From Verrucomicrobiales bacterium (GTDB lineage Bacteria > Verrucomicrobiota > Verrucomicrobiia > Verrucomicrobiales > DEV007): a stretch of DNA of 32,702 bases. A model generated the notes under the pieces. The model made no database searches, had not been told where the DNA came from, and saw only the letters and a list, made by a program, of their open reading frames with translations. The stretch spans positions 1-32,702 of the forward strand of contig JADZAX010000159.1 in assembly GCA_020852405.1 (NCBI GenBank), written 5' to 3'. Made by a program: the position numbers and the translations under genes. Below, in pieces: positions 22,321-30,167 of this stretch. Positions within the stretch are counted from its first letter, which is position 1. Each line of letters opens with the position of its first letter.

Positions 22321-24090
22321 TCACTCCGGCCGGAGATAGTCCGGGCGTTGCCAGACGACGAGGCATTCCACCCAGCTGGTCTTGGCGGCGTTGTAGCCGC
22401 GCACCGTCCGGGTCTCGTAGCGCTGCGGGTCCAACTTGCCGAGGATGGCCTCGCGCCGGTCCTGACTGGGCGGCCAGTCCCGCCGGGTGAGATACTCCCA
22501 CTTCACATCATCGAACTGCCATTCCCGGAGCAGGAAAATGCCGGCCCGGGTGGAGCCCTCCCCGGCAAACCACTCCAGGGTGCGTTCGTCGTTGTCGCCC
22601 ATTTTCCAGGAGCCGTTGGCGTCCTGATAAAACACCAGACAGGGTTCGCTGAAGCCGGAGGCCCGGAACTTGGTCTTCTCCGGCACCCCGGACGCCTTCC
22701 AGAACTCCACCGCGGCGATGCCGGGATGCATGGACCGGATCAGGCTCCCGCCTTCATGGAAGGCCAGGGACAACAGCACCAGCGCGCCCAGCGCGAACCC
22801 GAGTCGGCGGAACCGCAGGGCGAGAGGCAGGGCCACTCCCGCAGTGAGGACGCCCCCGCTGATGAGCAGCAGGAGGGACCGCAAGGGAGCCGTCTCCCCG
22901 GAGAAGGGAGCCCACAGGGTGAACGCGAGAACCACCACCCCGACGAGGCCAAACACCCCGACGACCGCATTGAACCACCGCCGCGCTCCCCCGCCCTCCA
23001 CCTCCGGCCAATGGCCTCGGCTGAAAAGGAGGAGGCAGAACGCGGGGAAACCCGGCATGATGTAATGCGGCAACTGGGTCGCGTAGAATCCAAAAATGAG
23101 GAAAGGGGCGATGAACCAGCCGAGCAAAAAGCAGGTCCGGCGGGAGTCGCGCCATCCCGCCCGCTGGCAGAGCGCGGCCGGTGCGAAGGCGCTCCAGGGA
23201 AGGAGGCTGATGAACGCGCTGACGAGATAAAACACCACCGGCACCGTGATGCGGCCGTTGAAGGCTTCCGCGCCACGTTTCACCACATGCTCGCCAATCC
23301 CGACCTGCCAGAAAGCGCCCTTGGTGGAGAGCAACGCGGGCACTCCCCAGAGGCCGATCAGTGGGACGGCGAAGAGCACCGCCAACCAGAACCAGGCCAC
23401 GAGGATCCAGGGCCGCTTTCCGCGGTAGAGCAGCAGGGCGAGGATCAGCCCCAGCAGCGGCACCGCCCAGGCGATGGGCCCCTTGGCGAGGAAGCCGAGG
23501 GTAAGTGCCCCCACGAGATAAGCCAGCCACCCCCGTCCCGGGGCCAATTGCTCGGGGGGACGGAACCACATGCCGGCGAGGGCATGCATGCAGAGGGTCA
23601 CCGCCAGAAGCATCGGCATGTCGGCCACGCAGAGACGGCCATGGACGAAGACCTGGAGCAGCGACAGCCAAGCCACCCCGGCGAGCAGGCCGGCCCGGGC
23701 ATCAAAGAGCCGCCGACCCAGCGCGGCGGTGACCACCGCGGTCAGCCAGGCCGCCAGCATGGTGTGCAGACGGGCAGCGAATTCCGTTTTGCCGAAGATC
23801 CAGTAGTGAACCCGCATCCACCAGTAGGTGAGAGGAGGTTTGTCGAAACGATACTCGTCGTTGAAGTAAGGCACCGCCCACTCCCCGCGCTCCATCATTT
23901 CCCAGGTCGCTTGGGCAAACCTCGGTTCATCCCGGTCCATCAAAGGAAGAGACGCGGTGCCGGGGAGGAGGAATGCCGCGGCCAGCAAGAGCAGGGCCAA
24001 CGCGGACCACCCTCGATGGTGCGCGACCCGTTGGAACCAGGAATCACCCGTTGGGGAAGGTGGGAGGAAGGAAGCGGATCGATCGGCCAT
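22321..24090 (-). CDS. ArnT-like family 39 membrane glycosyltransferase
   Basis: A 589-residue polytopic inner-membrane protein of the GT39/ArnT/PMT superfamily, which transfers a sugar from a polyprenyl-phosphate donor to an envelope acceptor such as lipid A or a protein. The first helix (SALALLLLAAAFLLPGT) is followed by the diagnostic loop LMDRDEPRFAQA (residues 50-61) with the catalytic acidic pair, then YRFDKPPLTYWWM (about 80-92). About ten further hydrophobic segments follow, and a soluble C-terminal domain of about 120 residues ends the protein. It lies 29 bases downstream of the PAP2 gene on the same strand; a lipid phosphatase beside such an enzyme fits recycling of the lipid carrier or lipid A remodelling. 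The acceptor is not known. Confidence 0.88.
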   Translation of the reverse strand: MADRSASFLPPSPTGDSWFQRVAHHRGWSALALLLLAAAFLLPGTASLPLMDRDEPRFAQATWEMMERGEWAVPYFNDEYRFDKPPLTYWWMRVHYWIFGKTEFAARLHTMLAAWLTAVVTAALGRRLFDARAGLLAGVAWLSLLQVFVHGRLCVADMPMLLAVTLCMHALAGMWFRPPEQLAPGRGWLAYLVGALTLGFLAKGPIAWAVPLLGLILALLLYRGKRPWILVAWFWLAVLFAVPLIGLWGVPALLSTKGAFWQVGIGEHVVKRGAEAFNGRITVPVVFYLVSAFISLLPWSAFAPAALCQRAGWRDSRRTCFLLGWFIAPFLIFGFYATQLPHYIMPGFPAFCLLLFSRGHWPEVEGGGARRWFNAVVGVFGLVGVVVLAFTLWAPFSGETAPLRSLLLLISGGVLTAGVALPLALRFRRLGFALGALVLLSLAFHEGGSLIRSMHPGIAAVEFWKASGVPEKTKFRASGFSEPCLVFYQDANGSWKMGDNDERTLEWFAGEGSTRAGIFLLREWQFDDVKWEYLTRRDWPPSQDRREAILGKLDPQRYETRTVRGYNAAKTSWVECLVVWQRPDYLRPE

Positions 24091-24119
24091 GGGGTAAAAT
24101 CGGGAGAAAGCGGAGAAGG

Positions 24120-25532
24120 TCAGGGCAATGGAACGATGCGGGCATGTGTTCCGGGACCGGACTGAAGGTCAAGGGAGAGCCAACCGGTGCCGGCTTTTGG
24201 TCGCGGGCCACCGATGCGGCAAACCGAGGGATCCGCAAGTTCCAAAGCGCCGCTGGCGGAGGATTCTCCTTCCCCTGCGGGGAGCCAGACCCAAGTGCCC
24301 ACGGGCACGTGGATGGTGAGGCGGGAGCCTTCGGCTTCGATGAGCCCCTTCACTTGTCCGGAGAGAGGTCCGAGAACGATGTCGGTGCTGCCACGGCCGC
24401 ATTCCAGTTTGAACGATTGGATTCTCGCCCAGGGCACCGTGATCTCCGTGTGCTGGCCGAGTTCCCTGAGCCACCCGCTTTCATACTGGGTGGACCGAAG
24501 CCGATAGACGCGGTGATCCCCCTCCCCTTCCACCGTTTCGGTGTGGCGTTCCCCGAGCTTTGATCCGGGAGCGCCATGTCCGAAACTCCGGCCCTGGATG
24601 CCGAGCAAGGGTCCGGGACGGAAAAAGACATCTCCCCGCACCGTGGTGAGCGAGAGTTTCACGGGCAAAGAGCCCGCCTCGGGCAGCCGCGGGGTGAAGC
24701 GATGCTCTTTTTGATACGGGGTGGCGAGGAGCACCGCCGTGAGAAGGAGGACGAGTGTCACCCCTCCCACAATGCGGACCCGCCAGGGAATGCGGGAAAG
24801 GGCCGCAATGTGCCCGGACTCCGGGGGCAGGAGAACCCGGCGGTGCAAACCCATCAGGTAATACAGCCCCGCCGCGGTGGTCCAGACCACCATCGCGGCG
24901 GCCACGACATCGGTCGCAAAGTGTCCGCCCTGGACCATCCGGACATACCCGATGAGCCCTCCATAGCCCAATCCCAGCACCAGGAAAGCCAGGGCCAGCT
25001 TGCGCCGGGAACGCCGGGCGAGGAAATAGCCCCCGACAAAGACAAATCCCATGGTCGCATGACCACAGGGAAACGATTTGCCATCGCTCACCGGATCAGG
25101 TTGGAGAAACCGTTCGTAGGGCTCCACACCGCCGAGGACATCGACCTCCCGGGGACGCGGCCGTCCATAATGGTCTTTCAGGATGGCATTCGTCACCAGC
25201 CCCGGCCCCACCGCCAGCAGGGCGAGGACAAACCAACTGACCCGTCTCCAGGCCGCCCAACGGGGCCACCGGTAGCCGGCAATCAGCACGAGCACCGCCA
25301 CCACGCCGGAGAGCAACGCGGGGAGAGGACCGAATCGGTAGATCCACCGGGCCATTGAGGTCTCTCCTTCCGGCCAGGGAGCCAGACCAGCCCCGTAGAA
25401 GGTTTTCTCCCAGGCGAGTTCCCGGTCGCCCGCAGCCATCCATGCCGCCAGAGCGCCGAGCAGCGTCAAGGGCAGGATCCAATCGATCCAGAGGGCACGG
25501 ATGGGGGTGACAGGCATCCGGGACCAAACCAT
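24120..25532 (-). CDS. PAP2 phosphatase fused to a C-terminal beta-rich domain
   Basis: A membrane-bound PAP2-superfamily phosphatase of about 470 residues. The catalytic motifs are complete: KDHYGRPRP (KX6RP), FPCGHATMGF (a PSGH variant with Cys for Ser) and RMVQGGHFATD (RX5HX3D). Six hydrophobic segments surround them. A further membrane span (GGVTLVLLLTAVLLATPY) leads into about 170 residues that are mostly beta, with regular strands such as VPWARIQSFKLECGRGSTDI and GLIEAEGSRLTIHVPVGTWV, resembling the stacked-strand fold of DUF4097-type domains. That fusion is unusual. The substrate is likely a polyprenyl or lipid phosphate. The gene leads a two-gene unit with the glycosyltransferase. The start is uncertain: ATG at 25532 or 25517, or GTG at 25559. 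Confidence 0.82.
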   Translation of the reverse strand: MVWSRMPVTPIRALWIDWILPLTLLGALAAWMAAGDRELAWEKTFYGAGLAPWPEGETSMARWIYRFGPLPALLSGVVAVLVLIAGYRWPRWAAWRRVSWFVLALLAVGPGLVTNAILKDHYGRPRPREVDVLGGVEPYERFLQPDPVSDGKSFPCGHATMGFVFVGGYFLARRSRRKLALAFLVLGLGYGGLIGYVRMVQGGHFATDVVAAAMVVWTTAAGLYYLMGLHRRVLLPPESGHIAALSRIPWRVRIVGGVTLVLLLTAVLLATPYQKEHRFTPRLPEAGSLPVKLSLTTVRGDVFFRPGPLLGIQGRSFGHGAPGSKLGERHTETVEGEGDHRVYRLRSTQYESGWLRELGQHTEITVPWARIQSFKLECGRGSTDIVLGPLSGQVKGLIEAEGSRLTIHVPVGTWVWLPAGEGESSASGALELADPSVCRIGGPRPKAGTGWLSLDLQSGPGTHARIVPLP

Positions 25533-25637
25533 GCCCGGAGGGGTCAGGCAAGCCTTCACTGGCAGGCCCCGGCAGTCAGAATTTCACCCAACCGAAGGTT
25601 GCAATTTTGGCCACTGTTGTTTCACTGTCTGACCACC

Positions 25638-26261
25638 ATGGCGGAATCCATCTACAACGAAGCTGGACTGATCCGCCCAAGCCTGCTCCTGGCGGCCTAC
25701 CGGGCCGGCCTTTTTCCCATGGCGATGGACGAGACGGGGGAAATCGGCTGGTTCTCACCGGATCCCCGCGGCATCTTGCCGCTCGACACCTTCCACAGTC
25801 CCCATGGCCTGAAACGCCGGCTGCGCAAGAACCCGTTCGAAATCCGGATCAATTCCGCCTTTGGCGACGTGATGACCGGCTGTGCCGAACGGGAGCAGAC
25901 CTGGATCAGCCGCATCATCAAGGACAGCTACACGCGTCTCCACGATCTGGGATGGGCCCATTCGGTGGAGACCTGGCAGGACGGCGTCCTCGTCGGCGGT
26001 CTTTACGGAGTCGCCATTGGCGGGGTCTTTTTCGGCGAGTCCATGTTCAGCCGCCGCACCGATGCCTCCAAAGTGGCCCTCGTCGCACTGGTGGAGCGGC
26101 TTCAGGAACGGGGGTTCATCCTGCTCGACACCCAGTGGACCACCGACCACCTCAAGACCTTCGGCTGCCTCGACATCCCCCGGGCCGACTATCTGGAGCG
26201 CCTGGAAGCGGGGCTCTCCATCGAGGCGAACTTTGCTGCCGAGCTCCCTCCGGCAGGCTGA
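25638..26261 (+). CDS. aat: Leucyl/phenylalanyl-tRNA-protein transferase
   Basis: A 207-residue cytoplasmic enzyme that transfers Leu or Phe from aminoacyl-tRNA to proteins with basic N-termini, marking them for ClpAP in the N-end rule pathway. The family sequence is intact: YRAGLFPMAMDETGEIGWFS, PDPRGILPLDTFHSPHGLKR, CAEREQTWISRIIKDSY, GWAHSVETW, LVGGLYGVAIGGVFFGESMF and LDTQWTTDHLKTFG. Length is about normal. The ATG at 25638 (MAESIYNEAG) fits family starts; the open frame before it begins at a TTG-like codon and adds unrelated residues. It stands alone, divergent from the PAP2 gene and convergent with the oxidoreductase gene, with which it shares a hairpin. No clpA or clpS is in the window. 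Confidence 0.96.
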   Translation: MAESIYNEAGLIRPSLLLAAYRAGLFPMAMDETGEIGWFSPDPRGILPLDTFHSPHGLKRRLRKNPFEIRINSAFGDVMTGCAEREQTWISRIIKDSYTRLHDLGWAHSVETWQDGVLVGGLYGVAIGGVFFGESMFSRRTDASKVALVALVERLQERGFILLDTQWTTDHLKTFGCLDIPRADYLERLEAGLSIEANFAAELPPAG

Positions 26262-26287
26262 GCCGGCGGAATCATCCCGGCCCAGCC

Positions 26288-26329
26288 CAAAAAGAAAGCC
26301 CGGCTCCCCACCAAGGGAGAACCGGGCTT
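26288..26329 (-). terminator. Intrinsic terminator of the oxidoreductase gene
   Basis: AAGCCCGG (26296-26303) and CCGGGCTT (26322-26329) form a perfect 8-base stem extended inside by CTCCC/GGGAG. On the minus strand the stem is followed by a T-rich run (26295-26288), so it should terminate the gene ending at 26356. It may also block read-through from aat on the plus strand. Confidence 0.75.
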
Positions 26330-26355
26330 GGCACCTTTCAGCAAGGGTCTGCCGG

Positions 26356-27801
26356 TCAGAGATCGACCTTGAGATCCCAGCCGGAACGGTATTGCCGTTT
26401 GATGAACTGGTCCGCTTCGGGAGCGTTCGGGCATTTCAGATTGGCGGCATCCCACTCGATCTTTTTGCCGACGCGGATCGCGAGATTGCCAAGCAGAACC
26501 ATTTCGGTGAAAGGACCGGACTGGTGGATGCCGCTCAGCGCCATCTTGGGATCGCCCGCCTTGACGGCGTCGTAGAACTCGTTGTGGGGATTGTGTCCCC
26601 GGGCCCGCGGGATGAACGGCTCGACATACTTCGCCCCGTCGAGGATGGAGGAGGGTTTGACCATCCAGTTGTCCTTGTCGCGCTGGTACCAGAGCTTGCC
26701 CCGGCTGCCGATCATGATCGTGCCGTAGCCCTTGCCTTCATCGATCGGCTGGCCTTCGGTGATGTCTTTGGGCGGCTGGTTGGGTTCCTTCGGCGGGGAG
26801 TTGGGGTTGTCTTTGCTGACAAGTTTCCAGGTCTTCTCATCAAAGACCGCGTCCATGTTGCCGTCATACCAGACGAACTTGACCGGCGGGCGTTTGTCGC
26901 GGGCCGGGAATTCGTAGGTGATGGTCGCCCAGACCGGAGGAGACACTTCGGTGGCCCCGCCATGCTCGGCGGAAACACTGGTGGGAGAGCCCAGTTCAAG
27001 AGACCAGTAGGCCATGTCCATGACGTGGCAGGCCATGTCACCCAGCGCCCCGGGTCCGAAGTCCCAGTAGCCGCGCCAGTTGAACGGCATGATTTTCTCA
27101 TTGTAGTCATGCTGCGGGGCCGGCCCGAGCCAGAGATCCCAGTTGATGTGCTTGGGGGCTTCCTCACCGGCGGGGAAGGCGGCCATGCCCTGCGGCCAGA
27201 TGGGGCGGTTGGTCCAGCAATGGACCTCCGTGACATCGCCGATGATGCCGGAACGCACCAACTCCACCATGCGGCGCATGTGCTGTCCGGCGTGGGCCTG
27301 GTTGCCCATCTGGGTGACGACGCCGGTTTGGGAGGCGACCTTGGTCATGGCCCGGGCTTCCCAAATGCCATGAGTAAGCGGCTTCTGACAATAGACCGAC
27401 ATGCCGGCACGCATCGCGGCGATGGAGGCGAAGGCATGCACGTGGTCGGGAGTCGAGACGGTGACGGCGTCCACCTTGCCTTTTTCGGCTTCCAGCATCT
27501 CGCGCCAGTCTTCATAAAAGCGGGCGTTGGGGAATTTTTTGCGGGTGCCGCCGATGGCCTTGGCCCGGCCGTCCAGGTTGGGGTATTTCTCGGCGTTGAC
27601 CACATCGCACAACACCCCGATTTCAAAGCCGGCGCCGAAGGAACCTTCGATGTCACTGGCCCCTTTGCCACCGGTGCCAATCCCCGCGAGCACGAGGCGG
27701 TCATTCGCACCGAATACCCGGCTGGGCACGACTTGGAATCCAAAGGCGGTCGCGGCAGCCGCGGCCCCCCGGATGAATTTTCGACGATTGAGTTTTTCCA
27801 T
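26356..27801 (-). CDS. Tat-exported Gfo/Idh/MocA oxidoreductase
   Basis: A 481-residue protein with a twin-arginine signal (LNRRKFIRGAAAAATAFGFQ), so the folded cofactor-loaded enzyme is exported. The nucleotide-binding fold follows: RLVLAGIGTGGKGASDIEGS, then VDAVTVSTPDHVHAFASIAA, and MSVYCQKPLTHGI in the EKP position with Gln for Glu. The remaining half has the WRGYWDFGPGALGDMACHVM segment typical of the large planctomycete/verrucomicrobial subfamily, and ends in a C-terminal region rich in loops (NPHNEFYDAVKAGDPKMALS). The likely substrate is a sugar or cyclitol derivative; it cannot be specified. The ATG at 27801 is chosen because it starts the Tat signal. It diverges from a PQQ-type propeller gene across a 166-base spacer and has its own terminator. 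Confidence 0.9.
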   Translation of the reverse strand: MEKLNRRKFIRGAAAAATAFGFQVVPSRVFGANDRLVLAGIGTGGKGASDIEGSFGAGFEIGVLCDVVNAEKYPNLDGRAKAIGGTRKKFPNARFYEDWREMLEAEKGKVDAVTVSTPDHVHAFASIAAMRAGMSVYCQKPLTHGIWEARAMTKVASQTGVVTQMGNQAHAGQHMRRMVELVRSGIIGDVTEVHCWTNRPIWPQGMAAFPAGEEAPKHINWDLWLGPAPQHDYNEKIMPFNWRGYWDFGPGALGDMACHVMDMAYWSLELGSPTSVSAEHGGATEVSPPVWATITYEFPARDKRPPVKFVWYDGNMDAVFDEKTWKLVSKDNPNSPPKEPNQPPKDITEGQPIDEGKGYGTIMIGSRGKLWYQRDKDNWMVKPSSILDGAKYVEPFIPRARGHNPHNEFYDAVKAGDPKMALSGIHQSGPFTEMVLLGNLAIRVGKKIEWDAANLKCPNAPEADQFIKRQYRSGWDLKVDL

Positions 27802-27967
27802 GGTCTTTGAACGAAGGGTTGATGCAAGGGACCGGTTTCTTCTACGATCTCCGGCCTCGACTAAACGGCACGCGTCAGAGCGAATCAATGATGGATTCCC
27901 TGATGGCGCGAACGCGCCAACGCTCGTTGTTTGCGGGAATGACACAGCAGGCGAGGTTCTGAGCCGC

Positions 27968-29236
27968 ATGAAAAGCCACGTTCTTCGCCTCGTTTTCCCT
28001 TTGATACTCATCGCGTGCGGCTCCCGGGCCAGCGCATCGGACTGGCCCCAGTTCCGCGGTCCGGGAGGCCAGGGCATTTCGGATGCCAAAGACGTGCCGT
28101 TGGAATGGAGCGAGAAAAAGGGTGTTGCCTGGGTTTCTCCGATCGCAGGCAAAGCCTGGTCTTCCCCTGTGATTGTGGGCGGCCGGGTCTACCTGACCAC
28201 CGCGGTGGAGAAAAATCCCGACTCCCCAACCACCGACCGCGAATTGCGGGCTCTCGCCATTGATGCCGCCACGGGGGCCCCGGTCTGGGATGTCGAGGTT
28301 TTCGTCCAAAAGGGAGGGCCTCAAACCCGCATCCACAAGAAAAACACCCACGCCAGCCCGACCGCATTGGTCGAGGACGGCAAGGTCTATGTCCACTTCG
28401 GCCATGACGGCACCGCCTGCCTCGATGCGGACAAGGGCACGGTGCTGTGGCGCCAGACGACCCTGACCTACTCACCGGTTCATGGCAATGGCGGATGCCC
28501 CATCCTGGTGGGCGACAAACTCGTCTTTTCTTCGGACGGCAAGGAGGCCCCCTTCATTGTCGCCCTGAACAAGGCCACCGGCGAAGTCGTTTGGAAAACC
28601 GACCGCGCGGTGGACGTGAAGCGCCACTTCTCCTTCAGCACGCCTCTCCTGATCACCGTCGACGGGCAGGAGCAGATCATCAGCCCGGCGAGTGGCGCGG
28701 TGGTCGCTTACAATCCGGCCGATGGCAAAGAAATCTGGCGCTTCCGCTACGGTGAGGGATACTCCGTGGTGCCGCGCCCGGTGTTCGCCCATGGCATGAT
28801 CTATGTCAGCTCCGGCTTCGACAAAGCCACCCTGTATGCGGTGAAGGTGGGAGGAACGGGCGATGTCACCGACACTCATCTGGCTTGGAAACACGAGAAA
28901 AACGTGCCCAAAGAATCGTCCTTTCTCATCATCGACGACCTGCTTTTCATGAACGATGACAGCGGAGTCGGCACCTGTCTGGATGCCAAAACAGGTGATT
29001 CCGTCTGGCAGGAGCGGCTGTCTCCCGGCAGTTACTCCGCCTCCCCGCTGTATGTCGGTGGACACATTCTCTTCCAGAGTGGCGAAGGTGCCTGCACGGT
29101 GGTCAAACCGGGGCGGAAATTTGAAAAGGTCGGCGAAAACCAGATCGGTGAATACGGCCTGGCGTCCATGGGAGTGACCGATGGGGCCCTCTATCTGCGC
29201 ACGGAGTCAAAGCTCTTCAAAATCGCCAAACAATGA
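27968..29236 (+). CDS. PQQ-type beta-propeller protein, exported
   Basis: A 422-residue exported propeller. The N-terminal hydrophobic stretch (LRLVFPLILIACGSRASA) could be cleaved by signal peptidase I after ASA or processed as a lipoprotein at LIAC; both readings are open. The mature protein begins SDWPQFRGPGGQGISDAKDV, the classic opening of this family. Blade motifs: GKAWSSPVIVGGRVYLTTAV, TGAPVWDVEV, KGTVLWRQTTL, TGEVVWKTDRAV, GKEIWRFRYGEGYSVVPRP and TGDSVWQERLSPGSYSASPL. Seven to eight blades fit the length. No haem or PQQ-dehydrogenase motifs are seen. It diverges from the Tat-exported oxidoreductase. The partial protein at 32279-32702 has a similar C-terminal end (ASPLY, KLGEN, LYLRTE). 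Confidence 0.88.
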   Translation: MKSHVLRLVFPLILIACGSRASASDWPQFRGPGGQGISDAKDVPLEWSEKKGVAWVSPIAGKAWSSPVIVGGRVYLTTAVEKNPDSPTTDRELRALAIDAATGAPVWDVEVFVQKGGPQTRIHKKNTHASPTALVEDGKVYVHFGHDGTACLDADKGTVLWRQTTLTYSPVHGNGGCPILVGDKLVFSSDGKEAPFIVALNKATGEVVWKTDRAVDVKRHFSFSTPLLITVDGQEQIISPASGAVVAYNPADGKEIWRFRYGEGYSVVPRPVFAHGMIYVSSGFDKATLYAVKVGGTGDVTDTHLAWKHEKNVPKESSFLIIDDLLFMNDDSGVGTCLDAKTGDSVWQERLSPGSYSASPLYVGGHILFQSGEGACTVVKPGRKFEKVGENQIGEYGLASMGVTDGALYLRTESKLFKIAKQ

Positions 29237-29254
29237 CGGAGTGGGCCTCCCGTC

Positions 29255-29406
29255 CTGCCAGCTGGCAGTGACCTGCGGGCGCGCTCTCAGCGTGCCGATC
29301 CCGCCTAGGCAGTGCGGGAAAAACTGGGCAGCGCGGGATAACAACCCCGCTGCAATCCTGGATATCCACCTCGGAAACCGCTTCCCCGGCCTGCCATCGA
29401 GGCAGG
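29255..29406. terminator. Cluster of inverted repeats between convergent genes
   Basis: The 216-base spacer 29237-29452 carries a perfect 14-base palindrome CTGCCAGCTGGCAG (29255-29268), an imperfect GC-rich stem around 29322-29353, and CCTGCC/GGCAGG (29390-29395 with 29401-29406). No T-runs follow. They probably mark the 3' ends of the two convergent transcripts. Confidence 0.4.
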
Positions 29407-29452
29407 TCCGAGGTCGGTCCGGGAAACGTAAACCAACAAGCCGAAGGCAGGA

Positions 29453-30130
29453 TCAGCCGTTCAACAGACCTTCCTTCAGCGCCTTGGCCACGGCACCGGT
29501 CATGGTGTTGACGTGGAGTTTGCTGTAAATGCCGCGGATGTGTTTGTCGACGGTGTGGAAACTGAGATTCAATTGGTCGGCGATTTCCTTTTTGGTCAAT
29601 CCGGCAACCATCTGCTCCAGCACTTCCTTTTCACGCTCGGTCAGACCATAGTCGTGCCCCACTGGTGAAAGGTGTCCAAACATGTCAAGCACCCGGCGGG
29701 CGATCCGCGCGTTGATGGGCGCGCCCCCGGCCAGAATGTCACGGATGGCGTTGGGAATTTCCCCCATGCTGGAGGTTTTCAGCAGATAACCGGATGCGCC
29801 ATTGCAGATTGCATTGAAAACCTTCTCGTTGTCCTCGAACACCGAGAAGACAAGGATTTCGATGGCGGGAAAGGCGGCCTTGATGTGCCGGATCCCCTCC
29901 AGTCCGCCCATTCCGGGGAGTCCCAGATCGAGCAGGATGACTTCGACCCGCTCCCCGTGTTTCAACGTCAGCAGGGCGTCCTCGCAACGGTCGAACTCCC
30001 GGGTGCACTTCATGTCCTTTTGGCGACTGAGCACCCGCGCCACGGTCTTCCGCAGCGTTTCGTTGTCCTCAATGACCCAGATACGGGTCGGGGCCTTTTC
30101 CTCGGTGGCGGGGGTTTCGGTATCGCTCAT
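29453..30130 (-). CDS. NarL/FixJ-type response regulator
   Basis: A 225-residue cytoplasmic transcription regulator. The receiver domain (about 16-135) has the acidic pair ED at 21-22, the phospho-acceptor Asp68 in ILLDLGLPGM, the switch Ser96 and the conserved Lys118 in GYLLK. The LuxR-type helix-turn-helix (about 161-225) reads LTEREKEVLEQMVAGLTKKE followed by IADQLNLSFHTVDKHIRGIY. All phosphotransfer residues are intact. The gene starts 37 bases after the histidine kinase gene, so it is the cognate partner and the last member of the propeller-kinase-regulator operon. Its targets cannot be read here. The ATG at 30130 opens a 15-residue flexible leader before the receiver domain. Confidence 0.93.
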   Translation of the reverse strand: MSDTETPATEEKAPTRIWVIEDNETLRKTVARVLSRQKDMKCTREFDRCEDALLTLKHGERVEVILLDLGLPGMGGLEGIRHIKAAFPAIEILVFSVFEDNEKVFNAICNGASGYLLKTSSMGEIPNAIRDILAGGAPINARIARRVLDMFGHLSPVGHDYGLTEREKEVLEQMVAGLTKKEIADQLNLSFHTVDKHIRGIYSKLHVNTMTGAVAKALKEGLLNG

Positions 30131-30167
30131 GATCTTGGTGGGTTCATCTGACTCTTCTTTACCTAGG

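Noticed and set aside
22225-24165. A 646-codon plus-strand open frame
   Set aside because: Antisense to the ArnT-like glycosyltransferase; the translation is low-complexity Glu/Gly/Pro/Gln-rich with no recognisable fold.
25882-27810. A 642-codon plus-strand open frame
   Set aside because: Overlaps aat in another frame and runs antisense to the Tat-exported oxidoreductase; no signal, motif or start region supports it.
29322-29353. Hairpin as a classical intrinsic terminator
   Set aside because: The stem is GC-rich but imperfect and no T-run follows on either strand, so it is only listed as part of a cluster of inverted repeats.
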